DNA of 64,000 nucleotides, taken from NCBI GenBank assembly GCA_022072225.1, contig JAJVIC010000002.1, forward strand, positions 533,086 through 597,085. The letters are read 5' to 3'. This document shows, in pieces, positions 25,452 through 33,254 of this stretch (its first letter is position 1; every line of letters begins with the position of its first letter). The position numbers and the translations under genes are program-made. The notes beneath the pieces are model-generated. The model did not search any database and had not been told where the DNA came from. It saw only the letters and a list, made by a program, of their open reading frames with translations. Origin of the DNA: Bacteroidia bacterium (GTDB taxonomy: Bacteria > Bacteroidota > Bacteroidia > SXHM01).

Positions 25452-26864
25452 ATGAACAAAACCAAAATATGCCAACAATGCCAACAGCCCTTTATTCCTA
25501 AACGAAGTGATGCCGTATTCTGCGGTGATACCTGCCGATGGAACAACTGGCGCGAAAAGAATGCTGCAAAAGTAGCGGCTAAACAACCGCCTGCTGAAGT
25601 AAAACAAGAGAATATTTTAACTCAAACTCTACGCGGTGTTGCAGGGGATAAACCAGTGAAAAAATCAGTATTCTCAGCCATTTCAGAAATAGATAAAAAA
25701 GAAGATAAACCGAATTTTGTTCTTAAAGATGTTCAGGTAGAAACAGAGGCTTACAAGCAAGCAAAAGCCAAATTAGACCAGCATCACACGTTTGTCAAAC
25801 GTGTCACGGATGCCATTAATGCTTGTAACGAGCAACTAAAGGGGCTGCAAAACGGGAACATTAGTTTGCTCCCTATAACCGCGACTGCCGCAGGTGGATA
25901 CATAGGAAACAAACAAAGCAAGGGCGACCCGTTAGCAACATTTGTGAGCGGATTAATTGGTTTTGGTATAGGTAAACTTGCCGATGTTGTTTTGTTTGAA
26001 GAAGACAGGGAAAAACAAAAGCAAAAAAACATTACTCTGTTAAATGAGAAAAAAGTGGAATTACAAAAGCAACATATTGAGGAAAAAAAAGCCTGTGAAC
26101 AAGCAACCATTTTTCTCAACGGTATTCCCCGATATGAAACCAAACAAATAAAGGAACCTGTTATTCAGTTTTCAAATGTATGGGGCAAACCGTTTAATTT
26201 ATCCAAAACTCAATCGCTTAAAGTTGAAAAAAGCGAAAACAAAATTCTTGGCGATGTAAAACCACCGATTATTCAAACCACCGACAAGGTTATCAGTAGT
26301 AAGGAATTGAAAACAATGGACTATAAAAGCCTGAATTTTCAAAACAGGTGGAGAGATTTTTTTGGATTACCTGCTGTTATTTTTAGTTTAGCCGTGCATG
26401 GAAAGCCGGGTGAGGGGAAATCTACCTTCTGCATACAATTTGCACAATATCTTGCAGAAAACTTTGGCATGGTTGTCTTTATCAGTGGAGAAGAAGGTTT
26501 TTCAAAAACATTGCGCGACAAAGTAGTAAACAACAAAGCCGACAGTCCCTTTTTGTTTTTTGCTGACTATAAAAACTACGATGAAATAAAAGATAAACTC
26601 GAAAATAAGTTTCATTTCATCTTTCTTGACAGTTTGGATACTCTGCAAATTGACACGATGCGACTGAGGGATTTACGGGAGTTATTTCCGAACTCTGCGT
26701 TCATCACAATTTCTCAATCTACAAAAGATGGTAAGATGCGTGGATCAAACGAAATTGTTCACGATGCGGATATTGCTGTAAAAGTAGAAAACGGAGTTGC
26801 TATAACTACAAAGAACCGTTTTAAGGAAAGGGATATGCGGTTTGATGTATTTCCTAAAAATTAG
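25452..26864 (+). CDS. Zinc-ribbon / glycine-zipper / RecA-like ATPase
   Basis: A 470-residue protein in three parts. The N-terminus is a four-Cys ribbon (CQQCQQPF ... AVFCGDTCRWNNWREKN, residues 7-37), like the Cys-ribbon seen on some phage and plasmid proteins. Around residues 115-200 are a coiled coil and a glycine-rich hydrophobic stretch (GGYIGNKQSKGDPLATFVSG, then LIGFGIGKLADVV). The C-terminal ~190 residues form a RecA/RadA-type ATPase: GKPGEGKST (Walker A), MVVFISGEEG and FIFLDSLDTLQ (Walker B), then ITISQSTKDGKMRGSN, a RadA/DnaB-like motif III. The ATG at 25452 was chosen because the Cys motif starts there. Likely role: replication or recombination helper of the island, or an ATP-driven regulator. 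Confidence 0.75.
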   Translation: MNKTKICQQCQQPFIPKRSDAVFCGDTCRWNNWREKNAAKVAAKQPPAEVKQENILTQTLRGVAGDKPVKKSVFSAISEIDKKEDKPNFVLKDVQVETEAYKQAKAKLDQHHTFVKRVTDAINACNEQLKGLQNGNISLLPITATAAGGYIGNKQSKGDPLATFVSGLIGFGIGKLADVVLFEEDREKQKQKNITLLNEKKVELQKQHIEEKKACEQATIFLNGIPRYETKQIKEPVIQFSNVWGKPFNLSKTQSLKVEKSENKILGDVKPPIIQTTDKVISSKELKTMDYKSLNFQNRWRDFFGLPAVIFSLAVHGKPGEGKSTFCIQFAQYLAENFGMVVFISGEEGFSKTLRDKVVNNKADSPFLFFADYKNYDEIKDKLENKFHFIFLDSLDTLQIDTMRLRDLRELFPNSAFITISQSTKDGKMRGSNEIVHDADIAVKVENGVAITTKNRFKERDMRFDVFPKN

Positions 26865-26869
26865 TTATA

Positions 26870-27361
26870 TCAAGACAATAGCTTTTTCTTTGGTAACTTA
26901 TGAATAGAAAATCCAGTGGTTATAAGGTTATGCCATTGACTTTGTCTCCATGAATAAAAGATAGCTGCATACAACCAAATGAATGGAGTCAAAAGTCCTG
27001 CATTAATTTTAACGGTGTCAGTATAAAGGGTTTTATTGTCAGCGGTTGCTTTTAATTCAATGAGGTGTTCCCATTTTTCAATTATTTCACCGTGTCCGTT
27101 GTCGAGCAACCTTTTTGTTTCGTGGTTGTTGCCTGCCGGAAATTCAATAACAATGGAATGATTACCGAAAGGGATAAAACCAAGTGTTAGTAATTTCACT
27201 TTGTATGTTCCGGCTTGCCACTGTGATGGAAATGTATCGGGTTCAACCGGAATAAATTGTTGAAGAGGATTAGCAATAAAAGCAAGCAATTCGGGTTTGA
27301 GCAAGTGTTTCCACGCTGTTTCTATATCGGTATTTAGTAGTGTTGTTTTTTTGAAAAGCAT
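26870..27361 (-). CDS. SRPBCC-type protein
   Basis: A 163-residue protein with the layout of the SRPBCC/polyketide-cyclase fold: TTLLNTDIETAWKHLLKPEL at the N-terminus, then a series of strands (GTYKVKLLTLGFIPFGNH, WEHLIELKATADNKTLYTDT) and a C-terminal helix. The start at 27361 (LFKKTT) was preferred over 27382. It is the last gene of the long leftward array, ends five bases from the convergent ATPase gene and begins inside a czcD remnant. Ligand and role are unknown; the family binds hydrophobic small molecules. Confidence 0.7.
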   Translation of the reverse strand: MLFKKTTLLNTDIETAWKHLLKPELLAFIANPLQQFIPVEPDTFPSQWQAGTYKVKLLTLGFIPFGNHSIVIEFPAGNNHETKRLLDNGHGEIIEKWEHLIELKATADNKTLYTDTVKINAGLLTPFIWLYAAIFYSWRQSQWHNLITTGFSIHKLPKKKLLS

Positions 27362-27450
27362 TTTAGTTTGTGTGTGTCGCAATTTTGAATTTCAAATTCA
27401 ATGGTGATATGGCTGATGTTTTTTGCATCGTGCGAATGATTATGGCTCAT
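27334..27450 (-). pseudogene. Remnant of a cation diffusion facilitator (czcD-like) gene
   Basis: A 38-codon reading frame starts MSHNHSHDAKNI, typical of the His-rich N-terminus of CzcD-type CDF transporters. It continues directly into SHITIEFEIQNCDTH, which resembles the C-terminal strand of the same family (H.TIEFE...C). The six transmembrane helices and the cytoplasmic domain are missing. An internal deletion that joined the two ends explains this. Its 3' end runs into the SRPBCC gene in another frame. Confidence 0.5.
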
Positions 27451-27476
27451 TTTATAGTTAATGAAAATTGGATTAT

Positions 27477-27818
27477 TTAATGTTTTTTACAGCACCCATC
27501 GAGTTTATTCACTGCATCAGCAGGCGCTTTTTTATCATCAGCATCAAAGCCTGCTTTGTTAATGGCTTTTCGGATTTTGTCGGCATTGGTTTTTGCTGCA
27601 TCAAAAATTACTGTAATGGTATTGGTCTTCGGGTCAATAGCTACATCTGTAATTCCTTTTTCGGCTTTAACATGGCTGCTGATGTTTTCACCGCAACTTC
27701 CGCATTTAAGGCAGTGGCTGCAATATATCTGAGTTTTAACTACAAGTGTGTCGTTGCCCAATGCGCTTGCTGTGTGTGCAATGAATAAGAATGCTGCTGC
27801 TGTTAAGAGGTGTTTCAT
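27477..27818 (-). CDS. Exported HMA-domain metal-binding protein
   Basis: A 113-residue protein with a signal peptide (KHLLTAAAFLFIAHTASALG) followed by one heavy-metal-associated domain (residues ~25-95). The usual M-x-C-x-x-C loop is altered to YCSHCLKCGSCGENI, with four Cys. The rest of the fold is intact (GITDVAIDPKTNTITVIFDA ... KIRKAINKAGFDAD). A C-terminal CCKKH adds two more Cys. It should bind a soft or borderline metal in the periplasm and hand it to the efflux pumps encoded upstream. Confidence 0.85.
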   Translation of the reverse strand: MKHLLTAAAFLFIAHTASALGNDTLVVKTQIYCSHCLKCGSCGENISSHVKAEKGITDVAIDPKTNTITVIFDAAKTNADKIRKAINKAGFDADDKKAPADAVNKLDGCCKKH

Positions 27819-27838
27819 TTTGATTTTGTTTTTGATTG

Positions 27839-28210
27839 TTAATTATTGATTGATTTCTGAATTATTTGCTGTAAATCTTCGGGAATTTCCATTGGCTGCA
27901 AAGGTGGAACATTTGCACCGCCTGTGTTTCCAACGGGAATGTTTCCTACAAATGATTTTACGCCACCGACTAAAAGGCGTGGAATTTGCCCGATTATTTC
28001 TTTGGTGTTTTTGGTATGGATGCCGAACAACAGCATTTTCCAATGAACATAAGAGTGTGCAAATGGATAGGGTTGTCCAAGTATGTGCGCCCGTTCCAAG
28101 TGCCGCCAGCTTTGTTGCAAATGCCCTTTGGCAAAGGCGTTTGAAGCATCGGTCAGTTCTTTTTCATAAAAGGGTTTTAATGCCGAAGGCATTAAAGTGT
28201 ATAGTTTCAT
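27839..28210 (-). CDS. DUF3703 family protein
   Basis: A 123-residue protein. The segment FYEKELTDASNAFAKGHLQQ, then SWRHLERAHILGQPYPFAHSYVHW split across a conserved LERAH..GQ motif, is the hallmark of DUF3703. From memory these short proteins occur beside metal-efflux genes (CDF, RND). No catalytic residues are known. It sits three bases after the arginine-deiminase-like gene and 20 bases before the HMA gene, in the same operon. Confidence 0.8.
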   Translation of the reverse strand: MKLYTLMPSALKPFYEKELTDASNAFAKGHLQQSWRHLERAHILGQPYPFAHSYVHWKMLLFGIHTKNTKEIIGQIPRLLVGGVKSFVGNIPVGNTGGANVPPLQPMEIPEDLQQIIQKSINN

Positions 28211-28213
28211 TGC

Positions 28214-30007
28214 TTATTTCACAATAAGCCTTTGCACAACTTTACCTTCATTTGTTTCAGCAATGATTGCATATACACCGGAAACCCAATTTGAGGTATT
28301 CAGAAAAAATTTGCTTTCGCCTTGTTTAAATTCGCCTGTGTGTATAGTTTGAATATTTTTTCCAAACATATCTGTTACATATAATTTCCCGTTGAGATTA
28401 CGAGTGCTGGAAAATGGAATGCAGGTAATGCCTTTTGATGGATTTGGAAACAGAGATGTGGCAAACAGGTTATTAAGGTTTTCATTGATGCTGACTGTTC
28501 CTAAAACATTAAACTTCCACCAGCCATCAGGTGCTGTGATAGGGCGCACCTGTTGTTTTCCATCAGTTGCTTCTGCATGGATGTAATAGAAAACCTTTGA
28601 ACCTGCGGGTTGTGCAGGAATAGATGCTGACCAACTATCGGCAGGAATATCTGTTAATGCCATACTTACTGCATTATAAGCCTGAGTAGTGTCGGTAGTC
28701 CAAAACAGCGTTGCGTTTGCTATTCCTGTTTTGTGTTGGATTATGGCATCAACCTGATATGCGTTCACTGAATCGTAGGTATCTTCCAATGAATTATGCA
28801 CTATGCGCAAAGGTTGATTAACACCAACGGTGTGAGTGATGCAATGAATAACCCCGCCCTGCGAAACAAGGTTGTTGCCTGTATTATCGGAATCAATGGT
28901 TACAATTTTATAGCCGGGCATACTTTCAGCAATGATACGGACAGCGGTTGTATCATACTGCTGGCGGTAAGTAGGCATAATGATGGTTTTATTTACAATA
29001 ACAAAATTGGAATAGGTGCGGTAAGAGGCATCGGGTGCATAGAGTCCGCCAGTGCTGGGCGGCATGGGTATGCGGATAATCTTATAAGGTTGCCCCCAGG
29101 GATTATTGAAATTGCTTAAAACGTATTGAAGATTGGCTTCCAATTGCGGACCATCGGAAACATTTAAAGGAAATTCGCCAATAAGAATTGTTTTCTCGTC
29201 AAGAAATTTCATGTGCATATCAATATGATGTATCCCATCGTAGGGCAACACTTCCATTTTTATGTAACGATTAATTCCATGATAATCACTCATAATCTGG
29301 TTTATCTCTGCTTCAGAATGATTAGGGTAATTAAGCGAATAAGAGCCTGCGCCATCGTTTTCCATTAAGATGAGTTCAGAGGCAAATGCTGTTCCCATTC
29401 CATCCACCATCCAGTTGCCGCCCGTGTTCATCATATTGGAAGGTGAATTGGTTGTGCGGTATAAAGGAATATCAAGCAGGGCTGCATAGGCAACAGGAAT
29501 TTCATCATCGTCAGGGCGGGGGCGGTTGTAAATCCAGTCAACAAGAATTAGGGAATCCACATCATTGAGGTAGCATGTGTTGGCGGCATAATCACGAATC
29601 CAAATGGAATTAAAATCTGCTTCAATGAATTTAAGATTCGTAAGCGGAACGCTGTTAGAATTGAGGTCGGATTTCACGCTATTAGAATCGGTGCAGTGAA
29701 TAATTACGGTGCATTCGGTTTGCGCTGCTGCAATGATTTGCCTGTGAATAGCAGGGAATGCTGTCCATGTAATTACAAGAGCTTGCGATTCTTCCCATTG
29801 TGCCGCAGTGCGCACCGGAAGTGTTGGTGGCGTTGTAATGCCGGAACGTTCCATGCTGTTCATTACGCTGTTCAGGTATGAATCCATTAGCTGTTCTTCA
29901 CCGGGGGCAAAGCCGATGGGTAATACATCAGATGTTTCTTTTGTTTGTGCAAAAGCATAAACGCTTAAAAAGATGATTGCTGCTGTTGTGAATATAGCTT
30001 TAGTCAT
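28214..30007 (-). CDS. T9SS-sorted agmatine/peptidylarginine deiminase-like protein
   Basis: A 597-residue exported protein: signal peptide (AIFTTAAIIFLSVYAFAQ), then a PAD_porph/agmatine-deiminase domain at residues ~60-395. The guanidine-modifying signature is present: SIWIRDYAANTCY (substrate-binding Asp), GIHHIDMHMKFLD (catalytic His and Asp) and SQGGVIHCITHTVG (nucleophilic Cys). Known members convert guanidino groups to ureido groups with ammonia release; P. gingivalis PPAD is also T9SS-exported. The remainder is an Ig-like domain (ATLFWTTDTTQAYNAV) and a type A sorting domain (LFPNPSKGITCIPF ... VSGVYAIIAETNEG). Whether it acts on agmatine or protein arginine cannot be read here. Its 5' end overlaps the FG-GAP gene by eight bases. 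Confidence 0.85.
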   Translation of the reverse strand: MTKAIFTTAAIIFLSVYAFAQTKETSDVLPIGFAPGEEQLMDSYLNSVMNSMERSGITTPPTLPVRTAAQWEESQALVITWTAFPAIHRQIIAAAQTECTVIIHCTDSNSVKSDLNSNSVPLTNLKFIEADFNSIWIRDYAANTCYLNDVDSLILVDWIYNRPRPDDDEIPVAYAALLDIPLYRTTNSPSNMMNTGGNWMVDGMGTAFASELILMENDGAGSYSLNYPNHSEAEINQIMSDYHGINRYIKMEVLPYDGIHHIDMHMKFLDEKTILIGEFPLNVSDGPQLEANLQYVLSNFNNPWGQPYKIIRIPMPPSTGGLYAPDASYRTYSNFVIVNKTIIMPTYRQQYDTTAVRIIAESMPGYKIVTIDSDNTGNNLVSQGGVIHCITHTVGVNQPLRIVHNSLEDTYDSVNAYQVDAIIQHKTGIANATLFWTTDTTQAYNAVSMALTDIPADSWSASIPAQPAGSKVFYYIHAEATDGKQQVRPITAPDGWWKFNVLGTVSINENLNNLFATSLFPNPSKGITCIPFSSTRNLNGKLYVTDMFGKNIQTIHTGEFKQGESKFFLNTSNWVSGVYAIIAETNEGKVVQRLIVK

Positions 30008-32762
30008 TTTTAATAAATTTAGAGGTGAATGATTTTGTTTTTGATGATGCTTTTAAAATATAAATTCCGTTTTTGAGGGAACTTATATTTAATTTAAAAT
30101 CTTGTTGTTGTGGCGGTGCTGATGCGGATAAAACAGTTTGACCTGTTATGTTGTAAACCTGAATTTGCAATGGCTCATTTACAGGTTGGGTGAGTGAAAT
30201 GTTTAGTATGTCGGTTGCGGGATTTGGGAAAATGAAAAGCGTGTTATTCTCTGCTATCTCATTTTCTATTCCTGTTGTAATGCCTGTTGTATCGCCTTTG
30301 TAATAAGCCACACCGCCTGAATAGTTTCCGATTACTATGTCCATGAGGCTATCGTTATTGAGGTCTGCTCCACAGATGCTGGTGCGGATGCCTTCGTAGA
30401 TGTCAAGTATTCCTTTTTTGGTAAAGGTAGGTTTGATGGTGAGTTTTAGATTAGGTCTCAGGCTGCTGTTTATTATTCCTGTTTCCTGTGAGCAGCCGCT
30501 TACATTATTTGCGTATGCGCTTGCGGTAGAAACGAAAGGTGTATTACTGCACACTACGCTACTGTTGGCGGTGGAAGTTGTGGTGGAATCAAAACAAACC
30601 TGTATGAGAAGATTAGATGTTCCGTCCCATGTGAATTTATAGTCGGTTTCAAAGGTGTTCCAACCGTTTGCAGGTGTGTGGTTGATGGTGAAATTATTGG
30701 TGAACTGTTCGTTTGCAAAGTTTGAGAGTTCATTAAGTTCGGTATTGGCAAAACCTATTTTCAGGCTTTTTATTTCATCACCTGAAGATGCGGCAACATT
30801 AAAGGCTATGTGTGTAACCAATCCATTTTGAAAACCAAGCGCGTTGAGTTCATCGGCTGTGTAAAGAAACTGACTGCGCCCGTTACGGAAAGCTGTGCCA
30901 AATGGTGTTGCCTGTGCATCGGGTGAAATAATATTGCCACTGCCAACATCGGTTCTTATTGTATCGGGTGCGGCAAGTGTTTGTTCTATATTATAGTATT
31001 GGTCTATATCACCGCCTTCTGAGCCTGCGAAAAGTTGGATAGAGTTATTGTAGCGAAAAAAGAATGGAATGCTGTAACCTACGGTAAAGCCTTCGGTGCG
31101 TGTATCCACACCGCCAAGGTTTGCTGTTACTAAGGTAAAAACAGGAGTTTGTGCTGTTCCGGTATTTTGGTAGTAATTAAGATTTCCGTTGCGCTCACCA
31201 ATAATGAGGTCGAAAAGCCCGTCATTATTTATATCAAAGAATTGAGGCGTGGCATCGAGCCCCACATCAATACCTGCATAATTAGCTTGTGATAAAACAA
31301 ACTGGGCAGGCTGACCGGGTGAAGCATTGTTTTCAAATAAATGAATGGCTCCGTTGTGTTCGCCAATGAGCATTTCGGGAACGCTGTCGGCATCAATATC
31401 GGCAAAGGTGGGAAATACGTTTGTGAATTGCAGGGCTTCAATAGCGGCATAGTTTCGTGTTATAAGCTGAAAAGCGGGTTGGGTTTGTGTTCCTGTATTT
31501 TGGTAATAAGAAAGGTTTGATTTGTATAATCCGCTGTTGTCGTAGTATCCGAAGTTACCAACCATGAGGTCTTGCAAGCCGTCATTGTTGGCATCAAAGA
31601 AAACGGGATATGCTCCTTCGCCCACTTCAATCATATTGTCTTGCAGAAAATTATTTTGTATCAAATCAAAGTCGGGTTGTGATGTAGATGCGCTGTTGGT
31701 ATAGAGTAAAATGCTTGTAAAATTTTCGGTAATGTTGGTGGTGTTTGGACTAACGATGAGGTCGTTTGCGTTGTCATTATTTACATCCAGATAAAATGCA
31801 CCGGGAAAAGAACTGATAAAAACGGGAACGGTGCTGTTGGTGTTTGCTGGAAATTCAAGGTCTTGCACGTTCATGTGGGCATCGTTGAGTGTTCCATCGT
31901 TGTAAAGCAGGGTTAGGTTATTGAATGAGCCATCGCCAATAACAAGATCTTTTAACCCGTTGTTGTTTACATCAAAGGCAAGAAGTGTTGAGCCTCCTGA
32001 ATGGCGGTCGGTTGCATCATTGTGAAATTGCCCTATGCAGGTATCGAGAATAAGGGCATTTGTGGAGCTGCTTTCAGAAAAATTTCCCCAGCACTCATCA
32101 GCAAGCATAAAGTTAAGGCTGTCGCTATGCCCGTATTCTTCCTGTGAGCGGTTTTGGTGGTATTCTACTATTGCTCCATAGATGTTAAAAGTTAATATAT
32201 CCAAATCTCCGTCATTGTCCACATCGGTGATAGCAGGAAAGTCAACAGGGCTGAAATATAATATAAGTGTAGCAGGATTAAAGAATGATTTTAATGGACT
32301 TGCCATTAACTGAAAGGCAACAGAATCGGGGGTTGAGGTATTGAGGTAAACCGACATGCTTCCGTTGCTGTAGGTAAAAACATCACTTTTTCCATCCATG
32401 TTGTAATCTTCCAGAAAAATCCAGTCGTGCATTCTGCCCCTGCTGTCGTGCTGATTTATGAAGGCTGTGCGAAACTGCGGGGCAATGGAAAAGTCAATTA
32501 CTCCGGGTGTTCCGTTATTGATGAACGTAGTTATTTTACTACCCATACGGTCGAATACGAAAAGGTCTTTAACATTATCGGCATTTAGGTCAATGCTTGA
32601 AAACTGGCAGGAATTTAAACCGCCAGCCCAAGGGAATTTAAGGGTGTTAGAATTTACAGAAACAGGAATTGAATCGTGGCGGGTGAAGTAGGGTTGTGCG
32701 TTTGCGTAAAGAAATACGAACGCGGCATTGATAATTGTGAAGAGAGTTGTTTTTAGTTTCAT
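30000..32762 (-). CDS. T9SS-sorted FG-GAP/VCBS repeat protein
   Basis: A 920-residue exported protein. Signal peptide to about residue 22 (FVFLYANAQ). About seven FG-GAP/VCBS-type repeats follow, with D.N.D...D...G calcium-binding loops: DLNADNVKDLFVFDRMGS, DVDNDGDLDILTFNIYGA, DVNNNGLKDLVIGDGSF, DANNDGLQDLMVGNFGY, DINNDGLFDLIIGERNG. A beta-sandwich insert (YTADELNALGFQNGLVTHIA) comes at ~620-770 and a type A sorting domain (LFIFPNPATDILNI ... LKNGIYILKASSKTKS) ends it. Likely a large surface-exposed propeller. Its presence in a metal operon is unusual. Confidence 0.88.
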   Translation of the reverse strand: MKLKTTLFTIINAAFVFLYANAQPYFTRHDSIPVSVNSNTLKFPWAGGLNSCQFSSIDLNADNVKDLFVFDRMGSKITTFINNGTPGVIDFSIAPQFRTAFINQHDSRGRMHDWIFLEDYNMDGKSDVFTYSNGSMSVYLNTSTPDSVAFQLMASPLKSFFNPATLILYFSPVDFPAITDVDNDGDLDILTFNIYGAIVEYHQNRSQEEYGHSDSLNFMLADECWGNFSESSSTNALILDTCIGQFHNDATDRHSGGSTLLAFDVNNNGLKDLVIGDGSFNNLTLLYNDGTLNDAHMNVQDLEFPANTNSTVPVFISSFPGAFYLDVNNDNANDLIVSPNTTNITENFTSILLYTNSASTSQPDFDLIQNNFLQDNMIEVGEGAYPVFFDANNDGLQDLMVGNFGYYDNSGLYKSNLSYYQNTGTQTQPAFQLITRNYAAIEALQFTNVFPTFADIDADSVPEMLIGEHNGAIHLFENNASPGQPAQFVLSQANYAGIDVGLDATPQFFDINNDGLFDLIIGERNGNLNYYQNTGTAQTPVFTLVTANLGGVDTRTEGFTVGYSIPFFFRYNNSIQLFAGSEGGDIDQYYNIEQTLAAPDTIRTDVGSGNIISPDAQATPFGTAFRNGRSQFLYTADELNALGFQNGLVTHIAFNVAASSGDEIKSLKIGFANTELNELSNFANEQFTNNFTINHTPANGWNTFETDYKFTWDGTSNLLIQVCFDSTTTSTANSSVVCSNTPFVSTASAYANNVSGCSQETGIINSSLRPNLKLTIKPTFTKKGILDIYEGIRTSICGADLNNDSLMDIVIGNYSGGVAYYKGDTTGITTGIENEIAENNTLFIFPNPATDILNISLTQPVNEPLQIQVYNITGQTVLSASAPPQQQDFKLNISSLKNGIYILKASSKTKSFTSKFIKND

Positions 32763-32769
32763 TTTTATC

Positions 32770-33252
32770 TTATTGTTTGTTTCGTTTTTTTAAATGTTCT
32801 GTAAGCCCTGCATATTCGCAAACAGTGCTGAAATCTTTTCCTTTGTAGGTTATGTTTATAACGACTACAAATTCATTGATTATATCTTCCACATTGCAAT
32901 ACAGTTTTCCTTTATCGCTTCGTTTAAATTCTGTAATGATCTCACTCCCGTCTTTGTATCGTAAGGTTATGCTGCCCGAAGCATCTTTTATATCCAGCAC
33001 TTTTGCTTTTGAATTGAGAATATAGACATTGAATTTTTCTTCATCTTCCATTACGTTGAGAATTACTTCAAGGTCGTATTTACCTGCTTCAATCAACTCA
33101 CCGCCATGAGGGGGATTATTTTTTTTGTGTGAATGTGTATGAGATGCGCCAGCCATCTGCTGAGATAATCCACTTTCGTTACCATGATTATGCCCTTGTG
33201 CAAACATTGTGATTGACAGGCAAAGAAAAATGAAAATGTATAGGTATTTCAT
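32770..33252 (-). CDS. His-rich exported protein
   Basis: A 160-residue protein with a signal peptide ending FAQ and a His-rich stretch (GHNHGNESG ... SHTHSHKKNNPPHGGEL) at residues ~20-55. A beta-rich domain without recognised motif follows (YDLEVILNVMEDEEKFNVYI, SITLRYKDGSEIITEF). It directly follows the P-type ATPase gene (2-base gap). Role inferred: periplasmic binding of zinc or a similar ion exported by the neighbouring pumps. Confidence 0.75.
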   Translation of the reverse strand: MKYLYIFIFLCLSITMFAQGHNHGNESGLSQQMAGASHTHSHKKNNPPHGGELIEAGKYDLEVILNVMEDEEKFNVYILNSKAKVLDIKDASGSITLRYKDGSEIITEFKRSDKGKLYCNVEDIINEFVVVINITYKGKDFSTVCEYAGLTEHLKKRNKQ

Positions 33253-33254
33253 TA

